Of a stretch of DNA of 64,000 bases, positions 12,337 to 20,601 are shown piece after piece. The DNA is from Variovorax sp. RA8 (GTDB lineage: Bacteria > Pseudomonadota > Gammaproteobacteria > Burkholderiales > Burkholderiaceae_C). The stretch lies in assembly GCF_901827175.1 (NCBI RefSeq), contig NZ_LR594662.1, forward strand, positions 1 through 64,000, written 5' to 3'. The stretch's first letter is position 1. Each line of letters opens with the position of its first letter. The position numbers and the translations under genes are program-made. The notes under the pieces are model-generated. The model had not been told where the DNA came from and ran no database searches. It saw only the letters and a program-made list of their open reading frames with translations.

Positions 12337-12352
12337 TGTATAAATATACAGT
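12335..12352. promoter_or_regulatory. LexA (SOS) box at the radical SAM-udgX operon
   Basis: ACTGTATAAATATACAGT is a perfect 8-bp inverted repeat around AA. Its core CTGTATAAATATACAG differs from the E. coli consensus CTGTATATATATACAG at one central base. It fills half of the 37-base gap after the upstream co-directional gene, and its edge touches the GTG start of the radical SAM gene at 12336. A -10-like TATATT on the minus strand (12348-12343) lies inside it, so repression by LexA would be direct. Confidence 0.85.
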
Positions 12353-12373
12353 TGCCGTACTCCCCCACACGCG

Positions 12374-13378
12374 TCAGGGTCGCCCGATGTCGGCCGCGCG
12401 CCGGCGCTGCCGCGCGCGCACTTCGGTCAGGAAATACGCGACGGACGCGATGCACAGCGGGAGCAGGTAGTAGATCGCCCGATAGGCGAGCAGGGCGCCG
12501 AGCAGCCGATCGGTCGGCATCTGGTGCGACAGCAGCGCGACGAACACCGCCTCCAGCACGCCGAGGCCGGCAGGCACATGCGTGATCACGCCGGCCACAG
12601 CGGCGACCAGCAGCACCGCCAGCACCTGCGGATAGGGCAGTTGCTGCTGGAGCAGAAACCAGATCACCCCGCCGATCAGCGCCCAGTTGGTGCAGGACAT
12701 CACAAGCTGCAGCAGCGCCATGCCGAGCGCCGGGGTCTGCAGCTCATGCCCGCGGATTTCCCAGATGTGCTCCCGCGCCACCGCGCACAGGACCAGGTAG
12801 GCGAGCGCCAGCGCCAGCAGCGTCGCGCCGAGGATGCGCAGCCCATCCGCCTCGATCTTCCAGTCGGGCGGCAGTGCCATCGGCCAGAAGAAGAAGGCGA
12901 CGCCCGCCACCGCCAGGTAGCCGAACCAGTTGGTCAGCATGCTGAAGCCGAGCACGCGAGTGATGGTGAGGTTGTCCAGGCCGTGGCGCGAATAGAGGCG
13001 ATAGCGGAAGGCGACGCCGCCGATCAGCGAACCGAGGTTGAGGTTGAAGGCATAGCTGATGAAGGTAATGCCCATGACCGTGCGCGCGCCCAGGCCGTGG
13101 CCGGTCATGTGCCGGCCCAGCAGGTCGTAGCTGCTGTACAGCGCGAAGCTGCACGCGGCCAGCAGCAGGGCGGCCAGCAGCGCGGGCAGCGGGATCTCGC
13201 GCACCGCCTGCAGCACCTCGCCCCAGTCGATGGTGCGTGCCTGGTGAACCAGCAGCCAGGCCACCAGGCCGAAGAAGGTCCAGGTAGCGATGCGCTTGAG
13301 CCAGGGCCACCACGCGCGCGTGGTCACGTGCCCCGGCGCGCCGCCGGGCAAGGAGGGGCGCGCGCTGCCGCTCATCAT
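12374..13378 (-). CDS. Lysylphosphatidylglycerol synthase-like membrane protein (UPF0104)
   Basis: Polytopic inner-membrane protein of 334 residues with about eight hydrophobic helices, resembling the flippase-like transmembrane half of MprF without the aminoacyl-transferase half. It probably moves or modifies phospholipids; this is inferred from the family and from the cardiolipin synthase immediately upstream. The start ATGATGA overlaps the clsB stop codon, so translation is coupled. The frame stays open far upstream through clsB, but that part is out-of-frame shadow. Recognisable stretches include SYAFNLNLGSLIGGVAFRYR and HVPAGLGVLEAVF. Confidence 0.82.
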   Translation of the reverse strand: MMSGSARPSLPGGAPGHVTTRAWWPWLKRIATWTFFGLVAWLLVHQARTIDWGEVLQAVREIPLPALLAALLLAACSFALYSSYDLLGRHMTGHGLGARTVMGITFISYAFNLNLGSLIGGVAFRYRLYSRHGLDNLTITRVLGFSMLTNWFGYLAVAGVAFFFWPMALPPDWKIEADGLRILGATLLALALAYLVLCAVAREHIWEIRGHELQTPALGMALLQLVMSCTNWALIGGVIWFLLQQQLPYPQVLAVLLVAAVAGVITHVPAGLGVLEAVFVALLSHQMPTDRLLGALLAYRAIYYLLPLCIASVAYFLTEVRARQRRRAADIGRP

Positions 13379-14601
13379 GCGTTGTCCGTTCGCGCCGCGC
13401 CGCCATGCGGGCCCTGGCCAGGCAGCGGCTTGAGGCGCGGCGCATGGCGCGGCAGCCAGCCGACCCACGAGGGATACCAGCGCAGCAGGTGGAAGATGAA
13501 GAAGCTGCGCACCAGCCGCCAGATGCTCCATTCGCTGAGATCGGCCGCCTCGACCTTCTTGCAGTGGTTGCGCATCAGGAAGCCCAGGCGCTCGTCCAGT
13601 TGCAGGGCGAACTTTGCGTCGCGCACGATCACATTGGCTTCGAGGTTGAGCGACAGGCTCAGCGGGTCGAGGTTGCTGGAGCCGATCGTGCTCCAGTGTT
13701 CGTCCACCAGCGCGACCTTGCCGTGCAGCGGCCGCTGGCAGTACTCGTGGACATGCACGCCGGCGTGCAGCAGGTGGTGGTAGAGCATGCTCGCCGCCAC
13801 CTTGACGATCGGCATGTCGGGCTCGCCCTGCAGGATCAGGTTCACCTCCACGCCGCGCCGCGCCGCACGGCGCAGTGCCTTGATGAGCCGGTAGCCCGGA
13901 AAGAAGTAGGCATTGGCGATCACGATGCGCTGGCGCGCGCTGCGGATGGCGGCGAGATAGTGGCGCTCGATGTCGTTGGTGTGGCGGCGGTTGTCGCGCG
14001 TGACGAACTGCACCTGGGCGTCGCCGGCTGCAGCGTTGGCCTGCTGCGGCGCGGCCTTGAGGCGGCGCCGGAACCAGCCGGCGCCCTTGTTGCCGACCGC
14101 GATCGCGTGCAGCACGAAGCGGTGGATCTCCGAGACGATCGGTCCCTCGAGTTCCACCGCGTAGTCCTGCTTGGCCTTGGGACCGAAATCCATCATGTGG
14201 TCGGCGGAGAAGTTGATGCCGCCCACGAACGCCAGCCGGCCGTCGACCACAGTGATCTTGCGGTGCATGCGGCGAAAGAGGTTGAGACGCTGGCCGAGGA
14301 AGCGGCGGCCCGGGTCGAACACGCGCACCCGCACGCCCGCGTCGCTCAGACCCTGGATGAACTCGTCGGACAAGTCGGGCGAGCCGAAGCCGTCGATCAT
14401 CAAGTCCACCTTCACGCCGCGCAGCGCTGCCTCGCGCATGGCTTCGTGCAGCGCGAGGCCTACCTTGTCCTCGAACAGGATGAAGGTCTCGATGATCACC
14501 TCGCGCTCGGCGCTGCGGATGGCCTCGAAGACGCGCGGAAAGAACTGCTCGCCGTTCTCGAGCACCTCCACGCGGTTGCCGGTTGTCCAGCGCTGGGCCA
14601 T
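13375..14601 (-). CDS. clsB: Cardiolipin synthase B
   Basis: Phospholipase D-superfamily enzyme that makes cardiolipin from phosphatidylglycerol and a second phospholipid. The 408-residue product carries both HKD motifs: HRKITVVDG (about residues 110-118) and HGKVALVDE in the second half, each followed by the usual GG/GSSN loop. There is no N-terminal transmembrane region, as expected for ClsB. The frame opens 24 codons earlier, but the ATG giving MAQRWTTGNRVEVLENG is chosen because it lies 20 bases after the upstream stop codon and begins at the conserved domain. It is the middle gene of a three-gene phospholipid operon. Confidence 0.9.
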   Translation of the reverse strand: MAQRWTTGNRVEVLENGEQFFPRVFEAIRSAEREVIIETFILFEDKVGLALHEAMREAALRGVKVDLMIDGFGSPDLSDEFIQGLSDAGVRVRVFDPGRRFLGQRLNLFRRMHRKITVVDGRLAFVGGINFSADHMMDFGPKAKQDYAVELEGPIVSEIHRFVLHAIAVGNKGAGWFRRRLKAAPQQANAAAGDAQVQFVTRDNRRHTNDIERHYLAAIRSARQRIVIANAYFFPGYRLIKALRRAARRGVEVNLILQGEPDMPIVKVAASMLYHHLLHAGVHVHEYCQRPLHGKVALVDEHWSTIGSSNLDPLSLSLNLEANVIVRDAKFALQLDERLGFLMRNHCKKVEAADLSEWSIWRLVRSFFIFHLLRWYPSWVGWLPRHAPRLKPLPGQGPHGGAARTDNA

Positions 14602-14621
14602 GGAAGGACTCTTGTGGGCGG

Positions 14622-15407
14622 TCAGAACTCGATCTCCGCCACCAGCGGCGCATGATCGGACAGGTGGGACCACGGCTTGCGCGGCAGCACCACCGGCGCG
14701 TGCACGCCCGCGTTACGCACGTAGATGCGGTCCAGCGGCAGCAGCGGGAAGCGCGAGGGAAAGGTCTTTGCGGCGCTGCCGTGGGCGTGCACGAAGACCT
14801 CGCGCAGCGACGCGCCCTGTTCGAGGATGTCATGCGCGCGGCCGCGCCAGTCGTTGAAGTCGCCGGCCACGATCAGCGGCGCGTCGGACGGCACCTCGTC
14901 GCGCACGATGTGACAGAGCAGCTCGAGCTGCTGGATGCGGTGGTTCTCGGCGAGGCCCAGATGCGCGCAGATCGCGTGCACATCGACGGGGCGGCCGGGC
15001 AGCCGCAGCACGCAGTGCAGCAGCCCGCGCTTTTCGGGGCCGACGATCGACACGTCATGGTTCTTGAAGTGGACGATCGGGAACTTCGACAGCACCGCGT
15101 TGCCGTGATGGCCGCGGGGATAGACCGCATTGCGGCCGTAGGCGAACTGCGGCCACATGGTGTCGGCCAGGAATTCGTAGTGCGGCGCCTCCGGCCAGTT
15201 GTCGATCTTGCGCGAGTGGCGCGAATGGGTGCCCAGCACCTCCTGCAGGAACACCACGTCGGCACCGACGGTGCGCACAGCTTCACGCAGCTCGGGCAGG
15301 ATGAACCTGCGATTGAGCGCGGTGAACCCCTTGTGGGTGTTCACCGTCATGACCTTGAGCGAGGTGGGCGTGGTCGCCGTGCCAGCAGCGGGAGTGGAGG
15401 GCTTCAC
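14622..15407 (-). CDS. Endonuclease/exonuclease/phosphatase-family protein
   Basis: Metal-dependent phosphodiesterase fold related to exonuclease III and sphingomyelinases. Visible residues are the metal-binding Glu in [15 protein letters not shown] and the terminal SDHAPL. In this operon it is followed by clsB and a UPF0104 protein, so a role in phospholipid turnover is more likely than DNA cutting. That is inference from context. The frame stays open to 15521, but the extra 38 codons run through a REP-like palindrome. I therefore choose the GTG at 15407, about 18 residues before the first conserved strand ([12 protein letters not shown]). The start is uncertain. Confidence 0.8.
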   Translation of the reverse strand: MKPSTPAAGTATTPTSLKVMTVNTHKGFTALNRRFILPELREAVRTVGADVVFLQEVLGTHSRHSRKIDNWPEAPHYEFLADTMWPQFAYGRNAVYPRGHHGNAVLSKFPIVHFKNHDVSIVGPEKRGLLHCVLRLPGRPVDVHAICAHLGLAENHRIQQLELLCHIVRDEVPSDAPLIVAGDFNDWRGRAHDILEQGASLREVFVHAHGSAAKTFPSRFPLLPLDRIYVRNAGVHAPVVLPRKPWSHLSDHAPLVAEIEF

Positions 15408-15440
15408 ACGCGCAGTTGTAAGCCGAGGCGAAGGCACTTG

Positions 15441-15498
15441 CTGTAGGAGCTTGCCACCTATTCGCCGGCCTGCGCGACGCGGCGGCAGGCTCCTACAG
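15441..15498. repeat. REP-like palindromic element
   Basis: CTGTAGGAGCTTGCC (15441-15455) and GGCAGGCTCCTACAG (15484-15498) are inverted arms of 15 bases with one mismatch, around a 28-base GC-rich centre. The GTAGGAGC core is typical of bacterial repetitive extragenic palindromes handled by RAYT transposases. It sits between divergent genes. No second copy was found by eye in this window. Confidence 0.6.
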
Positions 15499-15604
15499 GC
15501 GGGGCTGCCCGATCCCCACACCGGCCCCGCCGAGGGCCGCCTACGTTGAATTCAGAGCTCGCGCGAGGGCTCACGCTCAATTTGACTTTTGAAGGGGACA
15601 TATC

Positions 15605-16036
15605 ATGAAGAGAGCCTTGATCGCCAGCACCGTGCTCACCGGCCTGATGGGGCTGGGCGGCGCCGGTTTCGCACAGACCACCACGGTCCCGGCCCAACCC
15701 GACCCGGCCAAGGGTGGGCAGGCCAGCACCAAGAGCGTGCCGGGCGGCGTGGCCAACGCCACCCAGCGGCCCGATGGCAGCGACCCTGCCTCCCGCGAGG
15801 CGGTGAGGGCAGAGGCACGCGCCCACAACCGCAACAACACCAACAACCCGGTGCCCAAGGGCGAGGCGACAACCACGGTGAACAGCCAGCCCAATGCCGT
15901 GCCGAGGCCTACCGGCGAGATGTCGCGTGCCGAGGTGCGCGCGGACGCCCACAAGGTGAAGCGGCCCTTCGGCGAAAGAGGCGAGCGGCCGGAAGTGCCG
16001 ACCAACCCGACCAACAAAACGGGCACGCCGCAGTAG
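15605..16036 (+). CDS. Small secreted Asn/Pro-rich protein, DUF4148-like
   Basis: Function unknown. The 143-residue product has a clear signal peptide (core LTGLMGLGGAGF, cut after FAQ near residue 24). The mature chain is low in complexity and rich in Asn, Thr, Pro and charged residues. Two related repeats, SREAVRAEARAHN and SRAEVRADAHKVK, recall the SRAEVRAE segments of the DUF4148 family common in Burkholderiales. GAAGGGG lies 10 bases before the ATG. It ends at a strong terminator shared with the convergent gene. Periplasmic location is inferred; the chain looks intrinsically disordered. Confidence 0.7.
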   Translation: MKRALIASTVLTGLMGLGGAGFAQTTTVPAQPDPAKGGQASTKSVPGGVANATQRPDGSDPASREAVRAEARAHNRNNTNNPVPKGEATTTVNSQPNAVPRPTGEMSRAEVRADAHKVKRPFGERGERPEVPTNPTNKTGTPQ

Positions 16037-16053
16037 CGCGACGCGATCGCGAA

Positions 16054-16077
16054 AAAGCCCGCATCGCTGCGGGCTTT
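16054..16077. terminator. Bidirectional intrinsic terminator
   Basis: AAAGCCCGC and GCGGGCTTT form a perfect 9-bp stem around ATCGCT, with A residues on the left and T residues on the right. It lies between the convergent genes ending at 16036 and 16099 and can serve both. Confidence 0.85.
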
Positions 16078-16098
16078 CCGTGGGCGCGCGTGCCGCGC

Positions 16099-16644
16099 TC
16101 AGCTCTTTGCGCCCTCGCGAGGGCCATGGTGCGGGTGGCCATGGCCGCCGCGGTGCCCGGCGTGCATGGTTTCCGCATCGAAGGTCTTTTGCTGCTCCGG
16201 CGAGAGCGCCGCGTAGAAGCTGCGCGTGGCCTCGATGCGCTGGGCGAAGCGCGCGCTGCGCTCGGCCTGGCGCGCCTGCATGTGCTCCAGTCGCTGCGGC
16301 GTCGGCAGCTTGGCGAATTCGGCGCGATCCATGCGGGCCTGGCCTGCTGGGCGGGCCGGCCGCTGCTGCGCGGCAGTGAAATTGTTCCACGCGCCTTCCT
16401 GGCTGGCATCGAGCCTTAGCTTCTGCTTCAGCTCGGCCAGCCGCTGCGTGCGCTTGGCCTGCATGCGCTCGAAGCGCTGCGTGCGGTCCATGTGCGGGCG
16501 GGAGGACTTGGCGTCGGCCGGGGCAGCCTGCGCGGTCGTGGCGGGGAGGGCCGTCGAGGCCGACTGCGCGAAGCCGGTGCTGCAGGCGAACGCGGCCGAG
16601 GCGATCAGGCCGGCCATGAGCTTTTTCTGACGAGACGAGATCAT
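16099..16644 (-). CDS. Spy/CpxP-like periplasmic protein (LTXXQ motif)
   Basis: Small periplasmic helical protein of the Spy/CpxP family, whose members act as chaperones or envelope-stress sensors. The 181-residue product has a signal peptide (cut after FAQ near residue 25). The body is strongly helical and basic, with LKLRLDASQ in the first half and LSPEQQKTFDAE near the end, the two LTXXQ-type motifs. The C-terminal tail is His/Gly-rich and could bind metal. The frame is open upstream, but the ATG giving MISSRQKKLMAGLIASAA begins the signal peptide directly. Confidence 0.8.
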   Translation of the reverse strand: MISSRQKKLMAGLIASAAFACSTGFAQSASTALPATTAQAAPADAKSSRPHMDRTQRFERMQAKRTQRLAELKQKLRLDASQEGAWNNFTAAQQRPARPAGQARMDRAEFAKLPTPQRLEHMQARQAERSARFAQRIEATRSFYAALSPEQQKTFDAETMHAGHRGGHGHPHHGPREGAKS

Positions 16645-16777
16645 GAGAGTGCTTCCTTTCGAAGAAGCCTGCCGATACCGCGGCAGGTGAGGCAAGTTTG
16701 GAAGCCCTCTGTATCGCCCCCGTCGCGCCGGAGTGAGTGCGAGGTAAAGAAAAATATCGGTCCGTTTCGCACCGCGC

Positions 16778-17848
16778 CTACTTGCGCCGCGGAGACTCGA
16801 GGCCTGCATCCGGCGGCTGGAGCTGCCCGGCGCGCAGCGCGGCCACCGCACGGGCGACCGCGCGCGCGACGTTGCGCACCTCTTCCTGCAGGCCGGTGTC
16901 GCGGTCGAGCGCGTCGTGGCTGGTGGCATAGGGTTCGTAGTAGCCGACATAGCGGTCCAGCCGCGCCTGCGCGCCGGCATCGATCAGGCCCATCCAATCC
17001 AGCCAGTCGCTGAGATTGCGCCGCAGGCTCTCGATCCCGGCCACATCGCCGTGCACCACCAGGCCGTAGGCGCGGCCCGCCAGGTGCTTGGGATAGTCCC
17101 AGCCCTTGAGCTCGATGGCCTTGGCCTCGTCCGCCTTCTTGCCATGGGTGGAGGTCGGGTCGGGATTGCCGCCGTCGGCGCAGACCAGGCGGTCGGCCAT
17201 CAGCTTGAGCGGGCTGGTGGCCTGGTACCAATGCGTCGGCGTGAAGATGATGACGCCGTGGGCGGCGGCCCAGCGCTCGTAGATCTCGTTCATCCAGTCG
17301 CCGGTCTGCCGCAGCGAATGGTTCGGGTAGCAGCTGCAGGGCCAGTGGCACAGCGGCATCGCAGTGGAGACGCAGCCCTTGCATGGATGGATGTGGCGGC
17401 CGTAGTCGGACGTCAGCCGGCTGAGATCCAGTACATCGCAGTCGAACTGCTGCGGGTCCAGCACCTCGCGGGCCAGCTGCAGCAAGCGGAAGGTCTTCGA
17501 CATCTCGCCGGGGCAGGTGCCGTCGTTGCGCGGCGAGCCGTTGATCAGCAGCACGCGCGACTTCGTCTCCGGCCTGGACCGGGCGGCCTGCGCGCGCTCG
17601 ATGCGCTCCTTCGCTTCGAGCCACTCGATGGAGAGCTCGTACCCGGGGTCGGCATAGCCGGGGCCGGCCTTGCGCGTCACCGGTGCCTTGCGGCCTTGCT
17701 GGTAGGCCTCCCACGCGATCACCTCGATGCGCGCCAGCGACTCCGACTCGGCCTGGAAGGCCGGGTCCCGGTAGGTCTGCATGAAGCGATCGTGGAACTC
17801 GGTGCGCTCGATGGGCGACGGCGCCTGGCCTTTGCGGACTTCGGTCAT
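16778..17848 (-). CDS. Flavodoxin-like NAD(P)H-dependent FMN reductase
   Basis: Flavin-binding oxidoreductase of 356 residues. A helical N-terminal extension of about 95 residues precedes the flavodoxin-like fold. The fold starts VLLINGSPRNDGTCPGEMSKT, the FMN phosphate-binding loop. A cysteine-rich stretch (CKGCVSTAMPLCHWPC) follows in the place where related iron-sulfur flavoproteins carry their cluster ligands. FTPTHWYQATSPLKLMADR is the typical second flavin contact. Electron donor and substrate are unknown. It stands alone, separated by 133 bases from the Spy-like gene downstream. Confidence 0.78.
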   Translation of the reverse strand: MTEVRKGQAPSPIERTEFHDRFMQTYRDPAFQAESESLARIEVIAWEAYQQGRKAPVTRKAGPGYADPGYELSIEWLEAKERIERAQAARSRPETKSRVLLINGSPRNDGTCPGEMSKTFRLLQLAREVLDPQQFDCDVLDLSRLTSDYGRHIHPCKGCVSTAMPLCHWPCSCYPNHSLRQTGDWMNEIYERWAAAHGVIIFTPTHWYQATSPLKLMADRLVCADGGNPDPTSTHGKKADEAKAIELKGWDYPKHLAGRAYGLVVHGDVAGIESLRRNLSDWLDWMGLIDAGAQARLDRYVGYYEPYATSHDALDRDTGLQEEVRNVARAVARAVAALRAGQLQPPDAGLESPRRK

Positions 17849-17942
17849 CGCCTCAATCTACGCAGACCCTCGCGCCCGCGCTGCACCGCCGGACGCAAGC
17901 TGCCGTAGGCGCATGACTACAGCGCAGCCTGCTCTTGCGCGC

Positions 17943-18857
17943 TCAGCCGAGCTTTCCGCTCTGGAAATCGTGCATCGCCTGCGTCAACTGCTCGCGCGTG
18001 TTCATGACGAAGGGGCCGTACTGCGCGATCGGCTCGTGCAGTGGCTTGCCCGCGATCAGCAGCGCCCGCGCCGGGCTGTGGTTGGACGCCGGGGCACGCA
18101 GCAGCACGCCGTCGCTTTCCGCTTCGTTGGCGAGGATGGCCATGCGCTTGGTCGGGATCTCGCTGCTCCCGATGTAGAGCGACTCGCGGAACACATAGAC
18201 CAGCGCGTTGCGGTCCGGCGTCAGCGGCTGGGCGAACTCGGTGCCGGGCGGCAGTGTGAGGTCGAGGTAGAGCGGCTCGGTGTGCGGGCGCTGTACCGCG
18301 CCCGCAATGCCGTGGCTCTCGCCCGCGATCACGCGCACGCGCACGCCGGCCGGCGTCACGAGTTCGGGGATCTCCTCACTCTGGATGTCGCGGTACCAGG
18401 GTTCGCGCATCTTGTCCTTGGCCGGCAGGTTGAGCCAGAGCTGGAAGCCTTCCATCAGCCCTTCCTCCTGCTCGGGCAGCTCGCTGTGCACCAGGCCGCG
18501 GCCGGCGGTCATCCACTGCACGCCGCCGTTGGCCAGCAGACCCTCGTGGCCGGCGCTGTCGCGATGGCGCATGCGTCCCGCGATCATGTAGGTGACGGTC
18601 TCGAAGCCGCGGTGCGGATGGCTGGGGAAGCCGCCGATGTAGTCGCCGGGGTTGTCGCTGCCGAAGGCGTCGAGCATGAGGTACGGGTCGAGCCGCTGCT
18701 GCAGCGGCTGGTGCAGCACGCGGGTGAGCTTGACGCCGTCGCCGTCGCTGGTGGAGACGCCGGCGACGATCTGGTCGATGCTGCGCGGGTGGGCCAGCGA
18801 GACGGGTTCGACATGGTGCGGGGAGTGGGTCGTGTTCGGCGTATGGGGAGTGTTCAT
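17943..18857 (-). CDS. Pirin family protein
   Basis: Bicupin of the pirin family (304 residues); some bacterial members are quercetin dioxygenases. The N-terminal cupin shows the metal site FPSHPHRGFETVTYM and the second part GGVQWMTAGRGLVHSE, giving the usual three His and one Glu. The C-terminal cupin is degenerate, as in relatives. The ATG at 18857 is chosen; the frame continues upstream as shadow. A His/Thr-rich leader of about 15 residues is unusual but contains no sorting signal. It lies downstream of the racemase-like gene with a 90-base gap, so probably a separate unit. Confidence 0.87.
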   Translation of the reverse strand: MNTPHTPNTTHSPHHVEPVSLAHPRSIDQIVAGVSTSDGDGVKLTRVLHQPLQQRLDPYLMLDAFGSDNPGDYIGGFPSHPHRGFETVTYMIAGRMRHRDSAGHEGLLANGGVQWMTAGRGLVHSELPEQEEGLMEGFQLWLNLPAKDKMREPWYRDIQSEEIPELVTPAGVRVRVIAGESHGIAGAVQRPHTEPLYLDLTLPPGTEFAQPLTPDRNALVYVFRESLYIGSSEIPTKRMAILANEAESDGVLLRAPASNHSPARALLIAGKPLHEPIAQYGPFVMNTREQLTQAMHDFQSGKLG

Positions 18858-18946
18858 GGAGGTATCTTCGCCTTCGGCTGCGGGACGAGCGCCTTCGGGC
18901 GGGCGGCGCTCATCCGCATGATGGTGGCACGGAGCCGACGACCGCG

Positions 18947-19699
18947 TCAGGGGTGTGGATGCCGCCCCGCCAGCGCCTCGAGCTCCCAGGAGACGCCCTG
19001 CCAAGCCACGTCGATGCTGGCGGCGAATGGGCCGGGCGCGGTGCGCCCCGCCTCGATGGCCCAGCGCGCGCCCGCGCTCACGCTGTCGACGAGCGGCACC
19101 GGAAGCCGGGGCGCGATGGCCGTGGCCAGGCCGGCCAGCCCGGCGCCGCCCAGGATCACCGCCTCGGCCCTGAAGCGGGCCACTGCCTCCAGGCAGGCGT
19201 CGGCCAGCAGCGCATGGGCGCCGGCCGGATCGGCGGCCAGCTCGGCGCCGCTTTGCGCCACCGTGTGGATGCCCGCCAGCGAGCCCGCGTGGCCGAGCGC
19301 CAGGACCAGGCGTTCGAGCATCGGCCGCCAGCGCTCGCCGCCCGTCACCACCGCAAAGCGCCCGTGCCCGGCCGCAGCCGCGAAGGCGGCCTGCGCGAGG
19401 CCGCCCACCGGCACGCCGCAGGTCTCTCGCAGGGCGAACAGCCCCGGGTCGCCAAAGCAGCCGATCAGTACTGCGTCGGGCCGCTCGCCACGCTCCACCG
19501 CCGCTGCCCAGGCGTCGAGCACGGCGTGCTGCGCCACCGCGTAGCTGGCCTCGCTGGCGATGTAGGGCGCGCCGAAGCGCGCGGTGACGGTATGCACCTT
19601 CAGGGCTGGGCTGACCTCGCCTTGCACATGGCGCTGCAGCAGCGCGCTCACCGTCGCCGAGGTGTTGGGGTTGATGATCAGCAGGCGGCCCATCGTCAT
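18947..19699 (-). CDS. Asp/Glu/hydantoin racemase family protein with altered active site
   Basis: Member of the hydantoin racemase-like group (250 residues), opening with RLLIINPNTSATVS. The first catalytic cysteine is present (IGCFGDPG, Cys81). The second, normally in LGCAG, is glycine here (VILGGAGLAG, Gly185). It may therefore act by a one-base mechanism, or as an isomerase or decarboxylase of the same fold. Its ATG overlaps the stop codon of the ABC permease (ATGA), which ties it to the transporter operon. The imported compound may be its substrate or substrate precursor; that is inference. Confidence 0.8.
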   Translation of the reverse strand: MTMGRLLIINPNTSATVSALLQRHVQGEVSPALKVHTVTARFGAPYIASEASYAVAQHAVLDAWAAAVERGERPDAVLIGCFGDPGLFALRETCGVPVGGLAQAAFAAAAGHGRFAVVTGGERWRPMLERLVLALGHAGSLAGIHTVAQSGAELAADPAGAHALLADACLEAVARFRAEAVILGGAGLAGLATAIAPRLPVPLVDSVSAGARWAIEAGRTAPGPFAASIDVAWQGVSWELEALAGRHPHP

Positions 19700-20601
19700 C
19701 GGCGCCAGGGTCGCTGCCGCGCGGCGCGCCGGCGCAGCCAGGCCGCGGTGCCGAGCGCGATCGCCATCACCGCGAAGGAGACGACGGTGGTCACCGTCCC
19801 AAGCGCGTAGATGGCGGGTGTGGTGACGGTGGAGGTCAGGCCTTGCAGTTCCAGCGGCAGGGTATTGACATCGCCGATGGCCTGCGAGGTGCGCGCGATC
19901 TCGTCCCAGCTGAGCGTGAATCCGAACATGCCGATGCCGACGACCGACGGCCCGATCAGCGGCAGCACTACATGCCGGAAGCTCTGCCAGGGCGTGGCGC
20001 CGAGGTCGCGCGCGGCCTCCTCGTAGGCCGGGCTGAAGCGGTTGAAGACCGCGAACATGATCAGCAGGCCGAAGGGCAGCGTCCAGGTGAGGTGCGCGCC
20101 CAGCGCGGAGCTGAGCAGGCCGAGCGCGGTGCCGTAGTTCTCGAGCGCGCCGTTGGCCTCGAGGGCCGCCAGCGCGCCCTTGATGCCGCTGTCGAGCAGG
20201 CGGAACTGAAGGCCGATGCCCAGCGAGACGATGATGGAGGGCATGATCAGGCTTGCCACCGTGACGAAGAACAGCGCGTTGCCGCCCCGGAGCTTCTTGC
20301 GGAAGGCCAGGCCCGCGAGCACCGAGAGCGCGACGGTGAAGAGCATGACCACCGTGCCCAGCATCAGCGAGCGCCGGAAGGCCGCGCCGATGTCAACCGT
20401 GCCAAGGCCTTGGGCGAGCTTGTGGAACCAGTGCAGGGAAACGCCCCGCAACGGAAAGGTCAGGCCCCCTTCGGGCCCCTGGAAGCTCAGCACGAAGATC
20501 GTGATCATCGGCCCGTAGAGGAAGAGCACGAACAGCGCGAACACCATCGCAAGCGGCCAGAAACCTGGGGTGCGCTGTTCGCCGAGCGGGGCGCTGCGCA
20601 T
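19696..20601 (-). CDS. ABC transporter permease (PotC type)
   Basis: Inner-membrane permease of a spermidine/putrescine-type importer (301 residues, about six membrane helices). The cytoplasmic EAA loop that docks the ATPase is visible (EEAARDLGATPWQSF). It starts at an ATG that overlaps the previous permease stop by one base (TGATG) and ends overlapping the racemase start, so the three are translationally coupled. The two-permease, one-ATPase, one-binding-protein set suggests import of a small cationic or amino-acid-derived compound. The true substrate cannot be read from sequence. Confidence 0.88.
   Translation of the reverse strand: MRSAPLGEQRTPGFWPLAMVFALFVLFLYGPMITIFVLSFQGPEGGLTFPLRGVSLHWFHKLAQGLGTVDIGAAFRRSLMLGTVVMLFTVALSVLAGLAFRKKLRGGNALFFVTVASLIMPSIIVSLGIGLQFRLLDSGIKGALAALEANGALENYGTALGLLSSALGAHLTWTLPFGLLIMFAVFNRFSPAYEEAARDLGATPWQSFRHVVLPLIGPSVVGIGMFGFTLSWDEIARTSQAIGDVNTLPLELQGLTSTVTTPAIYALGTVTTVVSFAVMAIALGTAAWLRRRAARQRPWRR

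Noticed and set aside
15408..15521. N-terminal extension of the phosphodiesterase gene
   Set aside because: The extra codons run through a REP-like palindrome and have no conserved content. A GTG at 15407 is a better start.
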